64,000 bases of DNA from Paraburkholderia oxyphila NBRC 105797 (GTDB lineage Bacteria; Pseudomonadota; Gammaproteobacteria; Burkholderiales; Burkholderiaceae). The position numbers and the translations under genes were made by a program. Positions 50,139-59,639 of the stretch are shown in pieces. The DNA is taken from NCBI RefSeq assembly GCF_000685075.1, contig NZ_BAYD01000030.1:37956-101955 (forward strand). Direction: 5' to 3'. The number at the start of each line of letters is the position of its first letter. Position 1 is the first letter of the stretch. Under the pieces are notes generated by a model, which was not told the origin of the DNA, did not search any database, and worked only from the letters and a program-made list of their open reading frames with translations.

Positions 50139-50873
50139 TTATTGCGCGAGGTAGTCGTGCACGACTTCGCCGAGGCCGAGCGTGAGGTCCGCGAGCAGAT
50201 GCCGCGCCTCGACGATCTCGAGCACCGGGAGGTCGGCGACGGGTGCGAGCGCATGCGGGATCAGATGCAACGCGGCCGGCCCCGTCCACGCGCCCTTCAG
50301 CACGATGTCCTTCATGTAGTAGCGCACCAGCTCGCACACGCGCGGCGAGCCGTCCACGTGCGGCACGATCTTGAGCAGATAGTTGGGCCCCGCGAGCCGC
50401 CGCGCCTGCTCCGCCAGGTCGAGCTCGCGATGCTTGTAGCCCATCGTGCCGGTGGCGATGCGCACCGGGCCGTAGTCGAGCGTGCCGACCAGCGTGTCGG
50501 AATGCGGCGCAAGCTGGGGCGTAGCGAGCTTCTTGGGGAAGCCCCACAGCTCGCGGCCGCCGGCAATCGGCGGATGGTCGTCGAGGTACATCGAGTGCGT
50601 GTAGCTGCCGGGCTGGCCCTCGTACATCACCGGGATGACCTGGCCGCTTTCGGTGTAGTCGCCGAAGCCGGTCGAGTCCGGCATGCGGATGAACTCATAG
50701 CTCACGAGCGGCTCCGTGACCTCGAGCGGCTCGGGCACGACCTTGCGCAAGCGTTCGAGATCGGTGCGATACGTGATGATCAGGAACTCGCGATTGACGA
50801 ACTTGTAGGGCCCCGGCGGAAAAGCGGGGTTGGTGAACGGCATCGCGAAAGCGCGGGATTGTATGTCTTTCAT
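50139..50873 (-). CDS. adc: Acetoacetate decarboxylase
   Basis: A 244-residue enzyme decarboxylating acetoacetate to acetone. The Schiff-base lysine lies in the GFPKK motif, where two Lys are adjacent as in the clostridial enzyme. Other core blocks are PDSTGFGDYTESGQVIPV and YYMKDIVLKGAWTGP. The start was moved to MKDIQSRAF; a longer frame by 14 codons is possible. It is the first gene of the adc-bdhA-patatin operon and would drain acetoacetate made from hydroxybutyrate. Confidence 0.93.
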   Translation of the reverse strand: MKDIQSRAFAMPFTNPAFPPGPYKFVNREFLIITYRTDLERLRKVVPEPLEVTEPLVSYEFIRMPDSTGFGDYTESGQVIPVMYEGQPGSYTHSMYLDDHPPIAGGRELWGFPKKLATPQLAPHSDTLVGTLDYGPVRIATGTMGYKHRELDLAEQARRLAGPNYLLKIVPHVDGSPRVCELVRYYMKDIVLKGAWTGPAALHLIPHALAPVADLPVLEIVEARHLLADLTLGLGEVVHDYLAQ

Positions 50874-51285
50874 ATGAAGCCTCGGTGAACGTTGCAAGAA
50901 ATGCTTGCACAACATTTCGGATTGCGAATTGCTTGACGCAGAGGGTCAAGCACGTGGACAACGGCAGCCCGGCGAGCGGGACGCCATTCGAGGAGAGACA
51001 ACCGGGAAGAAAGAAACTACGTTATCCGAGGAAACGGCATCTCGGCAAAAAGTATATGCGCCGAACGTCGGACGATGCGCCGATACTCAAGCGATCTTTG
51101 AGAATGATTAAACCATATTTTGGAAAAGCAATGCGCGCAGCGCGGCAACGGAACCGCCCGCTTGCAGGAAAGCACAAGCCAACGCCATGCATTACATGTA
51201 GCTTGCAATTGTGCACGGCTTGCCTCAAGCATCGTGCCGTCGCCTTGCGCTCGGCACTCGAGGCAATCGCCCCGCGCCCGCAGCG
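50874..51285. other. Intergenic region upstream of adc
   Basis: These 412 bases contain the adc promoter and run on to the end of the AEC transporter gene. The part at 51030-51130 is clearly lower in GC than the surroundings. No gene is recognised; the frames in it lack family sense. Confidence 0.5.
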
Positions 51286-52227
51286 TCAGCCGTGATGCAG
51301 ATGCAGCAGGATCAGCGTGAGCGTGACGAGCGAGCCCAGTGTCGAGTGCAGGATCGTGCGCGAGGTCACGTGCGCCTCGCGCCGGTAGTACTCCGCGAGC
51401 ATGAACGGCCCGGTGCCGGTGGGGAGCGCCGCTAGCAGCACCGCGATCTCCACGAGCTGATCGGGCAGCGCGAACACGCGCGCGGCAAGCCACCCTGTCA
51501 GCGCCGGCTGCGCCACGAGCTTCGTGAGCGTGATCCACCACGACGACTCGGGCGGCGCGTCGCCTTTGGCGCGGCGCTCGGCGAGAAAGAGGCCGAGACT
51601 CACGAGCGCGCAAGGGCTCGCGGCGCCGCCCAGCAGCTTGAGGAACGTCTCCGCGCTCGCGGGCAGCGTGAGATGGGTGCCCGATACGATCGCGCCCAGC
51701 GCGGGCGCGACGAGCAGCGGATTGCGCATGAGCGAGCGCACCACCTTGATGAGCAGCCGGTGCGGGCGGCGCTCGCTTTGCAGGCCCGTCTCGATCAGCA
51801 CGATGGCGAGCGCGAACAGCACGCACACCACGAGTATCGTCGCAATGGTCGTGGGCGTGAGGCTCGACGGCCCGAACGCGATCATGCACAGCGGAAAGCC
51901 CACGTAGCCCGTGTTTGGATACGCGGCGGCGAGCCCGTCGATGCTGGCATCGGCCAGAGGACGCCCGAGAAAGCACCGCACGCCCACCACGGCCGCGAAC
52001 ACAGTCATCCCCGCGACGCCGAACGCTGCAACGAAAGCCGGTTGAAAGAGTTCGCGCCACGTTGCGTGCGCAAGGATATCGAAGAGCAGTGCGGGCAGCG
52101 CGAGCCACACCACGAAGCGGTTCAGCTCCGAGGCGGCCGTGGGGCCGAGCACGCCGAAACGGCGGCAAGCGAAGCCAGCGAAGATGAGGCCGAAGACGGG
52201 CAGCAGGATCGAGACAGCGGAAAGCAT
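51286..52227 (-). CDS. AEC-family (auxin efflux carrier-like) transporter
   Basis: A 313-residue inner-membrane protein with about 10 hydrophobic segments in two halves, of the auxin efflux carrier/AEC family (malonate or other organic anion transport). Visible features include LSAVSILLPVFGLIFAGFACRRFGVL at the N-terminus and YPNTGYVGFPLCMIAFG in the first half. The start was set at the Met opening the first helix; ten residues upstream would be polar. It stands alone, on the same strand as, and about 100 bp downstream of, the DHA2 pump gene. Substrate unknown. Confidence 0.9.
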   Translation of the reverse strand: MLSAVSILLPVFGLIFAGFACRRFGVLGPTAASELNRFVVWLALPALLFDILAHATWRELFQPAFVAAFGVAGMTVFAAVVGVRCFLGRPLADASIDGLAAAYPNTGYVGFPLCMIAFGPSSLTPTTIATILVVCVLFALAIVLIETGLQSERRPHRLLIKVVRSLMRNPLLVAPALGAIVSGTHLTLPASAETFLKLLGGAASPCALVSLGLFLAERRAKGDAPPESSWWITLTKLVAQPALTGWLAARVFALPDQLVEIAVLLAALPTGTGPFMLAEYYRREAHVTSRTILHSTLGSLVTLTLILLHLHHG

Positions 52228-52328
52228 CGGGTGAGCGTGAGTGAAACGCGCGGGCATGCCGTGCAGCGTCGCGCGGACGGGCGCAGACTATGCCCCGCGC
52301 GAACGATGAACGAAGAAAGCGCTGGAGG

Positions 52329-53876
52329 TCAGTCCATCGCCGCGTGGCTCGCGTCGACCGCCCCGCTCCCCGACGAAGGCCGGATCAGCACGAGTAGCGG
52401 AATCACGAGCAGCGTCGCAACGAACATCATCTTGAAGTCGTTCAGATACGCAATCATCTGCGCTTGCTGCGTGATCGACTGGTTGAGCACGGCAAGATCG
52501 TACCGCGATCCGGCTGCGAGCATCGGCTGGACCGCGGGGTTGAACGGCGTGATGTGCGCGGCGAGATCCGAATGCGCGATCTGCGTGCCGCGCGTGACGA
52601 AGGTCTGCACGATGGAAATGCCGATACTGCTGCCGATGTTGCGCATCAGGCTGTAGGTGGCCGTGCCGTCCGCGCGCAACTGCGGCGTGAGCGTCGAGAA
52701 CGTCAGCGTGGAAAGCGGCACGAACACGAAGCCGAGCCCGAAGCCCTGCACCACGCCGGGCCAGACGATATCCGAGGCCGAGAGCACGAGCGTGTACTGC
52801 ATCATCTGCCACAGCGCATAGGCGGACACCACGAAGCCGAACAGCAGCATGGCGCGCGCGTCCACGTGCTTGAGCAGGCGCCCCGCGATCAGCATGGCCA
52901 GCATGGTGCCCGCGCCACTGGGCGCGGTGACGAGGCCGGTGGTCGCCACCGGGTAGCCCATGAGGTTCTGCAGCATGGGCGGCAAGAGCGCGCGCGTGGC
53001 GTAGAGCACCGCGCCGATCACGAAAATGAAGAGCGTGCCCGTGGCGAAATTGCGGTCCTTGAGCAGCTGATAGCGAAAGAAGGTATTAGGGCCCGAAGTG
53101 GCCGTGTGCACGATGAAGAACGCGAACGCCAGCGCGGCCATGAGCGCTTCGATGCGGATTTCGAGCGAGCCGAACCAGTCGAGTTGCTCGCCGCGGTCGA
53201 GCAAGGCCTGCAGCGCGCCGATGGCCAGCGCCAACGTGGCGAAGCCGAACACGTCGAAGCGCGTCTCGCGGCGCGGCGCGCGCGAGGGCATGAAGGTGGA
53301 CACACCGAAGAACGCGAACGCGCCGATCGGCACGTTGATGAAGAACACCCAGCGCCAGTTGTAGCTGTCCGTGAGCCAGCCGCCGAGCGTGGGGCCCAGC
53401 ACGGGGCCCACCATCACGCCCATGCCCCAGACCGCCATGGCCTGGCCCTGGCGCTCGCGCGGATTGATGTCGAGCAGGATGGACTGCGAGAGCGGCACGA
53501 GCGACGCGCCGAATACGCCCTGCAACAGCCGCGAGCCGACGATTTCGCCCAGCGTCTCCGATAGCCCGCACAGCGCCGAGGCCACCGTGAAGCCCGCAAT
53601 GGCCACGCCGAGCAGCGGCTTCACGCCGAAGCGGTCGGCAAACCACCCCGTGAGCGGCGTGGCGATAGCCGCCGCGACGATGTACGAGGTGAGCACCCAC
53701 GTGATCTCGTCCTGCGACGCCGAAAGCGTGCCCTGCATATGCGGCAGGGCCACATTGGCGATCGTGCTGTCGAGCGTCTGCATCAGCGTGGCGAGCATGA
53801 TCGACAACGTGATCATGCCGCGATTGAGCGGCACGGCCCCACGCTGCGAGGCTGTGCCGTGCGAGACTGCGGTCAT
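52329..53876 (-). CDS. DHA2-family drug efflux MFS permease (EmrB-like)
   Basis: A 515-residue inner-membrane pump with 14 hydrophobic segments, the size of the EmrB/QacA (DHA2) class. The family motif region is TLDSTIANVALPHMQGTLSASQDEITWVLTSYIVA, and the second half has AIATPLTGWFADRFG-type loops. Such pumps usually pair with an HlyD-type fusion protein (EmrA) and an outer-membrane channel, but none is adjacent. It diverges from a MarR regulator with a palindromic operator between, so the regulator likely represses it. The substrate range is unknown. Confidence 0.93.
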   Translation of the reverse strand: MTAVSHGTASQRGAVPLNRGMITLSIMLATLMQTLDSTIANVALPHMQGTLSASQDEITWVLTSYIVAAAIATPLTGWFADRFGVKPLLGVAIAGFTVASALCGLSETLGEIVGSRLLQGVFGASLVPLSQSILLDINPRERQGQAMAVWGMGVMVGPVLGPTLGGWLTDSYNWRWVFFINVPIGAFAFFGVSTFMPSRAPRRETRFDVFGFATLALAIGALQALLDRGEQLDWFGSLEIRIEALMAALAFAFFIVHTATSGPNTFFRYQLLKDRNFATGTLFIFVIGAVLYATRALLPPMLQNLMGYPVATTGLVTAPSGAGTMLAMLIAGRLLKHVDARAMLLFGFVVSAYALWQMMQYTLVLSASDIVWPGVVQGFGLGFVFVPLSTLTFSTLTPQLRADGTATYSLMRNIGSSIGISIVQTFVTRGTQIAHSDLAAHITPFNPAVQPMLAAGSRYDLAVLNQSITQQAQMIAYLNDFKMMFVATLLVIPLLVLIRPSSGSGAVDASHAAMD

Positions 53877-53904
53877 CGTGAGTTCGGGCGATGCGTGGGG
53901 AAAT

Positions 53905-53926
53905 AATAGTAAGCCTGCTTATTATA
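53905..53926. promoter_or_regulatory. MarR-type palindromic operator
   Basis: The arms AATAGTAAGC and GCTTATTATA (8 of 10 complementary) with a 2-base centre lie between the pump and MarR genes. AT-rich palindromes of about 20 bp with the TTAG/CTAA-like core are typical MarR sites. Its position, 29 bp before the pump start and about 100 bp before marR, fits repression of both. Confidence 0.65.
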
Positions 53927-54030
53927 CGACTCGCTCGAGCTGGCGCAATCCGGAAAAACGGGCATGCCGCTGCGGGCCATTGCGTGCCGCTCACGGGCCA
54001 GGCGGCGCGGGGCCCCCGTATAATCGCGCG

Positions 54031-54474
54031 ATGACTACCGACCTCGAAAAGCGCTTCGGCTTCCTGGTCGTCGACGTGGGCCGCCTGTATGGCAAACGTT
54101 ACGACGAGCTTGCGAAGTCGTCGCTCGAACTCACGCGCGCGCAGTGCCGCATGATCGCGTACCTTGCGCATTACGGCGACATGAACCAGGCGAGCCTTGC
54201 AGAACGGCTCGAAGTCGCGCCGATCTCCGCCGGCAGATTGCTGGAGCGAATGGAAGAAGGCGGCTGGGTCGTGCGCACGCCCAATCCCGGCGACCGCCGG
54301 GAATTGCTGGTGAGCCTCACGCCGAAGGCCGAGGGCGTGCTGGGCGGCGCGCGCCGCGTGGGCGACGAAGTGCAGGCGGAAGCGCTGGCCGGCTTCACGC
54401 CCGAAGAAGCCGAGCAGTTCGGCCAGATGCTTCAGCGCGTGCGCGCCAACCTGGGCGCGCTCGTCGAGCGCTGA
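54031..54474 (+). CDS. MarR-family transcriptional regulator
   Basis: The 147-residue protein has the winged helix of the MarR family (about residues 30-105: LTRAQCRMIAYLAHYGDMNQASLAERLEVAPISAGRLLERMEEGGWV-type region, then the wing NPGDRRELLVSLTPKAEGVL). Length is normal. It diverges from the DHA2 pump and shares a palindrome with it, so it probably represses the pump until a phenolic-type ligand binds. The start was set at the first ATG within the MarR-like frame. Confidence 0.93.
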   Translation: MTTDLEKRFGFLVVDVGRLYGKRYDELAKSSLELTRAQCRMIAYLAHYGDMNQASLAERLEVAPISAGRLLERMEEGGWVVRTPNPGDRRELLVSLTPKAEGVLGGARRVGDEVQAEALAGFTPEEAEQFGQMLQRVRANLGALVER

Positions 54475-54557
54475 TCTTGCGCTCGTGCGCCGTTTGTACA
54501 GGTGCCGCCTTTACAGGTGCCGCTTTTGCTGATGCTCTTGCGTGCGAGCTTGCCGCG

Positions 54558-55520
54558 TCACTTGCCGGCCACCTTGCGCTGGCGCCACAGGCATAGCAGA
54601 TCGCAGGCGAGATGCGCGGCGGCGAGCGCCGTGATCTCGCTCTGATCGTAGGCGGGCGCCACTTCCACCACGTCCGCGCCCACCAGGTTCACCGCTTCCA
54701 GGCCGCGCACGATCGCGAGCGCCTGCGCCGAGGACAGCCCGCCGGGCACCGGCGTGCCGGTGCCCGGCGCGAACGCCGGATCCAGGCAATCGATATCGAA
54801 CGTGAGATAGGCGGGCCGCTCGCCCACGATCTCCAGAATGCGCTCGCACGCCGCGCGCGGGCCGTTCTCGTACACCCACGGCGCGTCGAGCACGTTGATG
54901 CCGAGAAAATCGTCGTTCCATGTGCGTATGCCCACCTGCACCGAGGTCTTCGGATCGATGAGCCCCTCCTTCACAGCCTTGTAGAACATCGTGCCGTGAT
55001 TGAGGCTCTCCGGATGATCGTCGGGCCAGGTATCGCAGTGCGCGTCGAAGTGAATCAGCGAGAGCGGCTTGCCGTACTTCTCGGCGTGAGCGATCAAAAG
55101 CGGATACGTGATGAAATGGTCGCCGCCGAACGTGAGCATCTTCGCGCCGGAGCGCAAAATCGTGCGCGCATGCTCGACGATCGCGGGCTTGATGGTCAAC
55201 GGATTGTGCGCATCGAACCAGCAGTCGCCGTAGTCGGCCACCGCCAGCGCCTCGAATGGATCGAACCCCCACGGATACGGATGCAGTTCCGCAATCTGCA
55301 CGCTCGCGGCACGCACCGCGGACGGGCCGAGACGCGCGCCCGAGCGGAAGGTCGTGGCGAGGTCGAGCGGCACGCCCGAGATCGCCACGTCTACGCCATT
55401 GAGATCGCGCGTGTAGTTGCGGCGCATGAACGACAGCACGCCTGCGTAGGTGTTCTCGATGGAGGAGCCGTATAGCGTTGGGCGGCGGATAGCGCCGTCG
55501 CCGTGAAGAATGTCCGACAT
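54558..55520 (-). CDS. speB: Agmatinase (ureohydrolase; guanidinobutyrase possible)
   Basis: A 320-residue binuclear manganese enzyme of the ureohydrolase superfamily. Metal-binding motifs are GGDHFIT, FDAHCDTW and FDIDCLDPAFAPGTGTP. It hydrolyses agmatine to putrescine and urea, or 4-guanidinobutyrate to GABA and urea. The start is at MSDILHGDG; the frame runs on upstream without support. It lies about 130 bp downstream of puuC on the same strand. Putrescine release by agmatinase would feed the polyamine genes next to it. Agmatinase and guanidinobutyrase cannot be told apart here by eye. Confidence 0.88.
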   Translation of the reverse strand: MSDILHGDGAIRRPTLYGSSIENTYAGVLSFMRRNYTRDLNGVDVAISGVPLDLATTFRSGARLGPSAVRAASVQIAELHPYPWGFDPFEALAVADYGDCWFDAHNPLTIKPAIVEHARTILRSGAKMLTFGGDHFITYPLLIAHAEKYGKPLSLIHFDAHCDTWPDDHPESLNHGTMFYKAVKEGLIDPKTSVQVGIRTWNDDFLGINVLDAPWVYENGPRAACERILEIVGERPAYLTFDIDCLDPAFAPGTGTPVPGGLSSAQALAIVRGLEAVNLVGADVVEVAPAYDQSEITALAAAHLACDLLCLWRQRKVAGK

Positions 55521-55651
55521 GCATTGACCCGATAGGAAAAACCGCGGCGAGACACGCACGCCGCAGTGGACGGATTCATAGTCCACGCGGCGGCACGCGC
55601 GCACCCACAGCCGGTGCACGGGCGCGCCGCCGCGCGGGAAGCGCGAATCCT

Positions 55652-57142
55652 TTAGCGCAACCGCACGAGCGTGGACTTCAGCTCGGTGTACTTCTCCAGC
55701 GCATGCAGCGACTTGTCCCGGCCGTTGCCCGACTCCTTGAAGCCGCCGAACGGGAAGTTCATGTCGCCGCCTTCGTCGTAGCAGTTGACCCACACCGTGC
55801 CCGCACGCAGACGGCGCGCGATCTCGTGGGCGTTCGTGAGATTCGCCGTCCAGACCGCTGCCGCAAGGCCGTAGTCGCTGTCGTTGGCGATGCGCACGGC
55901 TTCGTCGATCGTGCCGAACGTGATCACCGAAAGCACCGGGCCAAAGATCTCTTCGCGCGCGATGCGTGCGTCATGGCGCGTATCGAACACCGTCGGCTCC
56001 ACGTAGAAGCCGCCGCTCGACGCATTCACGCGCTCGCCGCCCAGCAGCAGCGTGGATTCCTTGCGTCCGGCCTCGATATAGCCGAGCACACGCTCCATCT
56101 GAATCTTGTCGACGATCGCGCCCATCGAGACTGCGGGATCGAGAGGATTGCCAGGCTTGTACGCCTTCGCCGCTTCCAGCAGTTTCGCGAGGAACACGTC
56201 CTTGATATCGCGGTGCACGAGCAGGCGCGAGCCCGCCGTGCACATCTCGCCCATGTTGTAGAAGATCGCGCCCGCCGCGGCCTTTGCCGCGCGATCGAGG
56301 TCCGGGCAATCCGGCAGCACGATGTTCGGCGACTTGCCGCCCAGCTCGAGCCACACGCGCTTGAGATTGGACTGGCCCGCGTACTGCATGATCTGCTTGC
56401 CCACGTTGGTCGAGCCCGTGAAGGCGATGCAGTCCACGTCGCGGTGCAGGGCGAGCAGCTTGCCCGGCTCGCCGCCGCCGGGCAGCACGTTGAACACGCC
56501 TGCCGGAATGCCCGCCTCGCGCGCGAGCTGCGCCACGCGGATCGCCGTGAGCGGCGACTTCTCGGAAGGCTTGAGCACGACACTGTTGCCTGCGGCAAGC
56601 GCCGGGCCGAACTTCCACGACGCCATCAGGATCGGGAAATTCCACGGCACCACGGCCGCCACCACGCCGATGGGCTCGCGCGTGACGAGGCCCACGAGAT
56701 GATGGTCGGCGGGCACGACTTCGCCACCCACCTTGTCGATGGCCTCGGCGAACCATTCGACGCAATAGGCCGCGCCCGGCAGGTCCACCGTGGTGGTGTC
56801 GCCAATGGGCTTGCCCGCGTCGAGCGTTTCGAGCAGCGCGAGTTCGTCCAGGTGCTCGCGCATCAGCGCGGCCCAGCGCAGCAGGACCGCCTTGCGCTCG
56901 CGCGGGTTCAGGCCCGCCCATACACCCTGCTCGAATGCGCGGCGCGCGGCGGCCACGGCGGCGTCGACATCGGCCGCGCCGCAGTCGGCCACGCTCGCGA
57001 GCACGCGGCCGTCAATCGGGCTCACACAGTCGAAGGTGCGGCCCGAATACGCATCGCGCGGGGCGCCGTCGATGAATGCGCGGCCGTCGATCTTGAGCGA
57101 TGCGGCCTTGTCCTGCCAGTAAGCGAGATTTCTCTTTTCCAT
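55652..57142 (-). CDS. puuC: Aldehyde dehydrogenase, gamma-glutamyl-gamma-aminobutyraldehyde dehydrogenase (PuuC-like)
   Basis: The 496-residue NAD(P)-dependent dehydrogenase has the ALDH catalytic glutamate in VWLELGGKSPNIVL and the cysteine in NMGEMCTAGSRLLV, with the conserved NFPFGGFKESGNGRDKS near the C-terminus. In polyamine breakdown it oxidises gamma-glutamyl-aminobutyraldehyde (or 4-aminobutyraldehyde). Length is typical. It is upstream of the agmatinase gene on the same strand and about 120 bp downstream of puuR. Confidence 0.9.
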   Translation of the reverse strand: MEKRNLAYWQDKAASLKIDGRAFIDGAPRDAYSGRTFDCVSPIDGRVLASVADCGAADVDAAVAAARRAFEQGVWAGLNPRERKAVLLRWAALMREHLDELALLETLDAGKPIGDTTTVDLPGAAYCVEWFAEAIDKVGGEVVPADHHLVGLVTREPIGVVAAVVPWNFPILMASWKFGPALAAGNSVVLKPSEKSPLTAIRVAQLAREAGIPAGVFNVLPGGGEPGKLLALHRDVDCIAFTGSTNVGKQIMQYAGQSNLKRVWLELGGKSPNIVLPDCPDLDRAAKAAAGAIFYNMGEMCTAGSRLLVHRDIKDVFLAKLLEAAKAYKPGNPLDPAVSMGAIVDKIQMERVLGYIEAGRKESTLLLGGERVNASSGGFYVEPTVFDTRHDARIAREEIFGPVLSVITFGTIDEAVRIANDSDYGLAAAVWTANLTNAHEIARRLRAGTVWVNCYDEGGDMNFPFGGFKESGNGRDKSLHALEKYTELKSTLVRLR

Positions 57143-57263
57143 GAGGATGCCTCAATGATTTGCGATTCGTTCTGCGTGCCGCGAACGCGGCCGAACTTCG
57201 ATCGAACATCAATCGAACTTCGGCCGTACGGCGGCTGCACGCAGCGAACCGGATTGGCGCGAG

Positions 57264-57833
57264 TCAGAAAGTGGGCGGCGAATTGGCCGACACCACCTCG
57301 CAAACATCGCTCGCGCTGGGATTGCGAAACCGGTGCGGAAGGCGGCTTTCGAAGTAGTAGCTGTCGCCGGGGTCGAGCAGCCAGGTCGTGCCGTCCACGG
57401 TCAGCTCGAGCTGGCCCGCCACCACGACGCCGCCCTCGTGCCCGGCGTGCGTGAGCATTTCGGCCCCCGTGTCGGCGAGCGGCTGGTACACCTCGCGCAT
57501 GATGCCCATGTTGCGGTCCTTCACGTTCGCGCCCGCGAGATAGAACTCGATGGAGGCGTTGCCGAGGTTCGGCATCTCGCCGCGGCGCGACACGACGCTC
57601 GCGCCCTCGTTCAGATCAAATGTGAAGAATTCCGCGAGACTCATGGGAATGCATTCGAGCAGCTTCTTGAGCGAGCCGACGGAGGGACTGACACGACTTT
57701 GCTCGATCAGCGAGATCGCGCCGTTCGTGACGCCCGCGCGCTTGGCGAGCTCGCGTTGCGACAACCCATAGCGCTTGCGCACGTAGCGCAGGCGTGTTGC
57801 GACTTCAGTGGAAACGGATACGGACTCGGTCAC
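57264..57833 (-). CDS. puuR: XRE-family regulator with cupin domain (PuuR-like)
   Basis: A 189-residue regulator: a helix-turn-helix at about residues 15-65 (VATRLRYVRKRYGLSQRELAKRAGVTNGAISLIEQ) and a C-terminal cupin (about 105-185). The pattern matches PuuR, the putrescine-sensing repressor of E. coli. It lies between puuC and the divergent puuD-puuA genes, consistent with that role. No ATG is present: a GTG at 57833 was chosen, and the longest frame begins with TTG at 57866. Its N-terminal limit is therefore uncertain. Confidence 0.87.
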   Translation of the reverse strand: MTESVSVSTEVATRLRYVRKRYGLSQRELAKRAGVTNGAISLIEQSRVSPSVGSLKKLLECIPMSLAEFFTFDLNEGASVVSRRGEMPNLGNASIEFYLAGANVKDRNMGIMREVYQPLADTGAEMLTHAGHEGGVVVAGQLELTVDGTTWLLDPGDSYYFESRLPHRFRNPSASDVCEVVSANSPPTF

Positions 57834-58799
57834 GTTCGAAAGCCGGTTGATCAGGGAGCGCGCCAAAAAACCGCTGCGGGTAGCAGCGAACGACGGACGA
57901 ACGACAGCAAAAACGGCGCGGTGGACGTGTTGAATATTCTAATCAGTTTGTATTTTTTTGCGTTAGTAGAAACCCCTGTAAGTTATTCGAAATATAAAGG
58001 AAGGTAGCCATATTTCGCATTCCATCGGTGTTTGCAGCCTGCCACCCGGGAAAGTGCTGACTCGAAAACGTAAAAAAATAATTGACGGCCTTTTTGGCTC
58101 GTATATGCTGGACAACAGGTCGATCGAACGATGACCACCAGCATGAAACATCTACGCAACACGCTGTTCATGCGGGATACATCGAACGACACCTATGTTT
58201 GGCGTGATGCAGTGCGAACTATTCAGGTCGCGCTGAATAAGTCGGGCAATTTATCAACAACTCCAGTCGAGTGTAATTGTGAGAGTCCGTGGCCCTCTGG
58301 TGAGATGGGATCGAAGTCATGCGAGGTGTCTTCGCAGTGACTGCGCCGCCATCGCCGACGGCAGTAGCGGCAGGCTTGCCTCTCGCCTGTTTCTATCCGT
58401 CATCACAATCCTTTCGCGCCGGTCTGTTCGGCGCCACAACGCCGTCTCTGCACGCGCCTTCATCGCCGTCCATACGGACGAGGTCGCGTCGCTGCTGCCC
58501 TAGCGCCTCTTCTTCCTGCGCCGTTCGTTTTCATCGCCGTCGACCGCATGCGAGCTGTCCTGCCGCACGCAAACGGCGTGGCTGTGCACGCCTGTCCACG
58601 GTTGCGCCGCATAACGGCAGAAAACGAACCGCCTACATGATCTCCACGCGCAGCGCGATCCGTTAGCGCCACTTTCGCGCTGCACCCAAGGCTTGCGGCC
58701 TTGCCTCGTGCAAGGTTGCAAGGTCATGTCACGCCCGTAGCGTCACTGCAAAAGTATTTGCACTTGAGCTGAACGGGCAGAAGAAGTGAAACATTAGTC
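57834..58799. other. Long AT-rich non-coding region between puuR and puuD
   Basis: About 970 bases without a supported gene. It is clearly AT-rich at 57935-58280. Short frames, for example 58131-58340 on the plus strand, have no ribosome site or family resemblance. It must hold promoters for puuR and for puuD-puuA and probably PuuR operators. Composition unlike the flanks could reflect a decayed or acquired segment. Confidence 0.55.
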
Positions 58800-59609
58800 A
58801 TGCGAACCAAGCCATTGATTGGAGTGACCGCCGATCGCACGATGATGGGACCGCACGCGTCGCACGTGACCGGCGAGAAGTACATCGCCGCGGCCGTGGA
58901 CGGCTCGGGCGGGCTCGCGCTGGTGCTGCCGGCGCTCGGCGCGCGGCAGGCAGCAGCCGACATCCTCGATGCCGTTGACGGCCTGCTCTTCACCGGCAGC
59001 TACTCGAACGTGGAGCCGCATCGCTACGGCGGCGCGGCCAGCGCCGCGGGCACGCTGCACGACCCCGAGCGCGACGCCACCACGCTGCCGCTGATGCGCG
59101 CAGCCATCGACGCGGGCGTGCCCGTGCTCGCCATCTGCCGCGGTTTTCAGGAGATGAACGTCGTGTTCGGCGGCACGCTGCACCAGCAAGTGCATGCGGT
59201 CGATGGACTCGACGACCATCGCGAGAACAAGGCCGATACGCTCGAAACGCAATACGGGCCGGCGCACACCATCGCGCTGGTCGAGGGCGGACTGCTGCAA
59301 CGGCTCGCCGGCGGCGCACGCGAAGCCAGCGTGAATTCGCTGCACGGGCAAGGCATCGAAACGCCCGGTCACGGACTGGTTGTGGAAGCAACGGCACCGG
59401 ACGGCCTCATCGAAGCGATCAGCGTGGCCCATGCGGCGAGCTTCGCACTCGGCGTGCAATGGCACCCCGAATGGCAGCACGCGCAGAACGCGCTATCCAC
59501 CGCGATCTTCCGCGCCTTTGGCGAAGCCTGCCGGGCCCGCATGCTGGCCCGAATACCGGGCGGAGCCGGCCGGCAGAACGCCGAAGCACCTCGTGCCGCC
59601 CACGCCTGA
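58800..59609 (+). CDS. puuD: Gamma-glutamyl-gamma-aminobutyrate hydrolase (PuuD/SpuA-like)
   Basis: A 269-residue class I glutamine-amidotransferase-fold enzyme that frees GABA from gamma-glutamyl-GABA. The nucleophile Cys is in LAICRGFQEMN and the catalytic His and Glu in GVQWHPEWQ. The Ser-Leu-His-Gly-Gln motif SLHGQGIETPG is typical of PuuD. It heads an operon with puuA, a transaminase and a binding protein. The same order occurs in Pseudomonas spuABCD. Start as the only ATG with a fitting N-terminus (MRTKPLIGVTADR). Confidence 0.93.
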   Translation: MRTKPLIGVTADRTMMGPHASHVTGEKYIAAAVDGSGGLALVLPALGARQAAADILDAVDGLLFTGSYSNVEPHRYGGAASAAGTLHDPERDATTLPLMRAAIDAGVPVLAICRGFQEMNVVFGGTLHQQVHAVDGLDDHRENKADTLETQYGPAHTIALVEGGLLQRLAGGAREASVNSLHGQGIETPGHGLVVEATAPDGLIEAISVAHAASFALGVQWHPEWQHAQNALSTAIFRAFGEACRARMLARIPGGAGRQNAEAPRAAHA

Positions 59610-59639
59610 GCCGGCCCGCACCCTACTGAGAGAACGACA

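Noticed and set aside
58131..58340. A 69-codon frame in the AT-rich gap
   Set aside because: No ribosome site, no hydrophobic or domain pattern, and no neighbour coupling.
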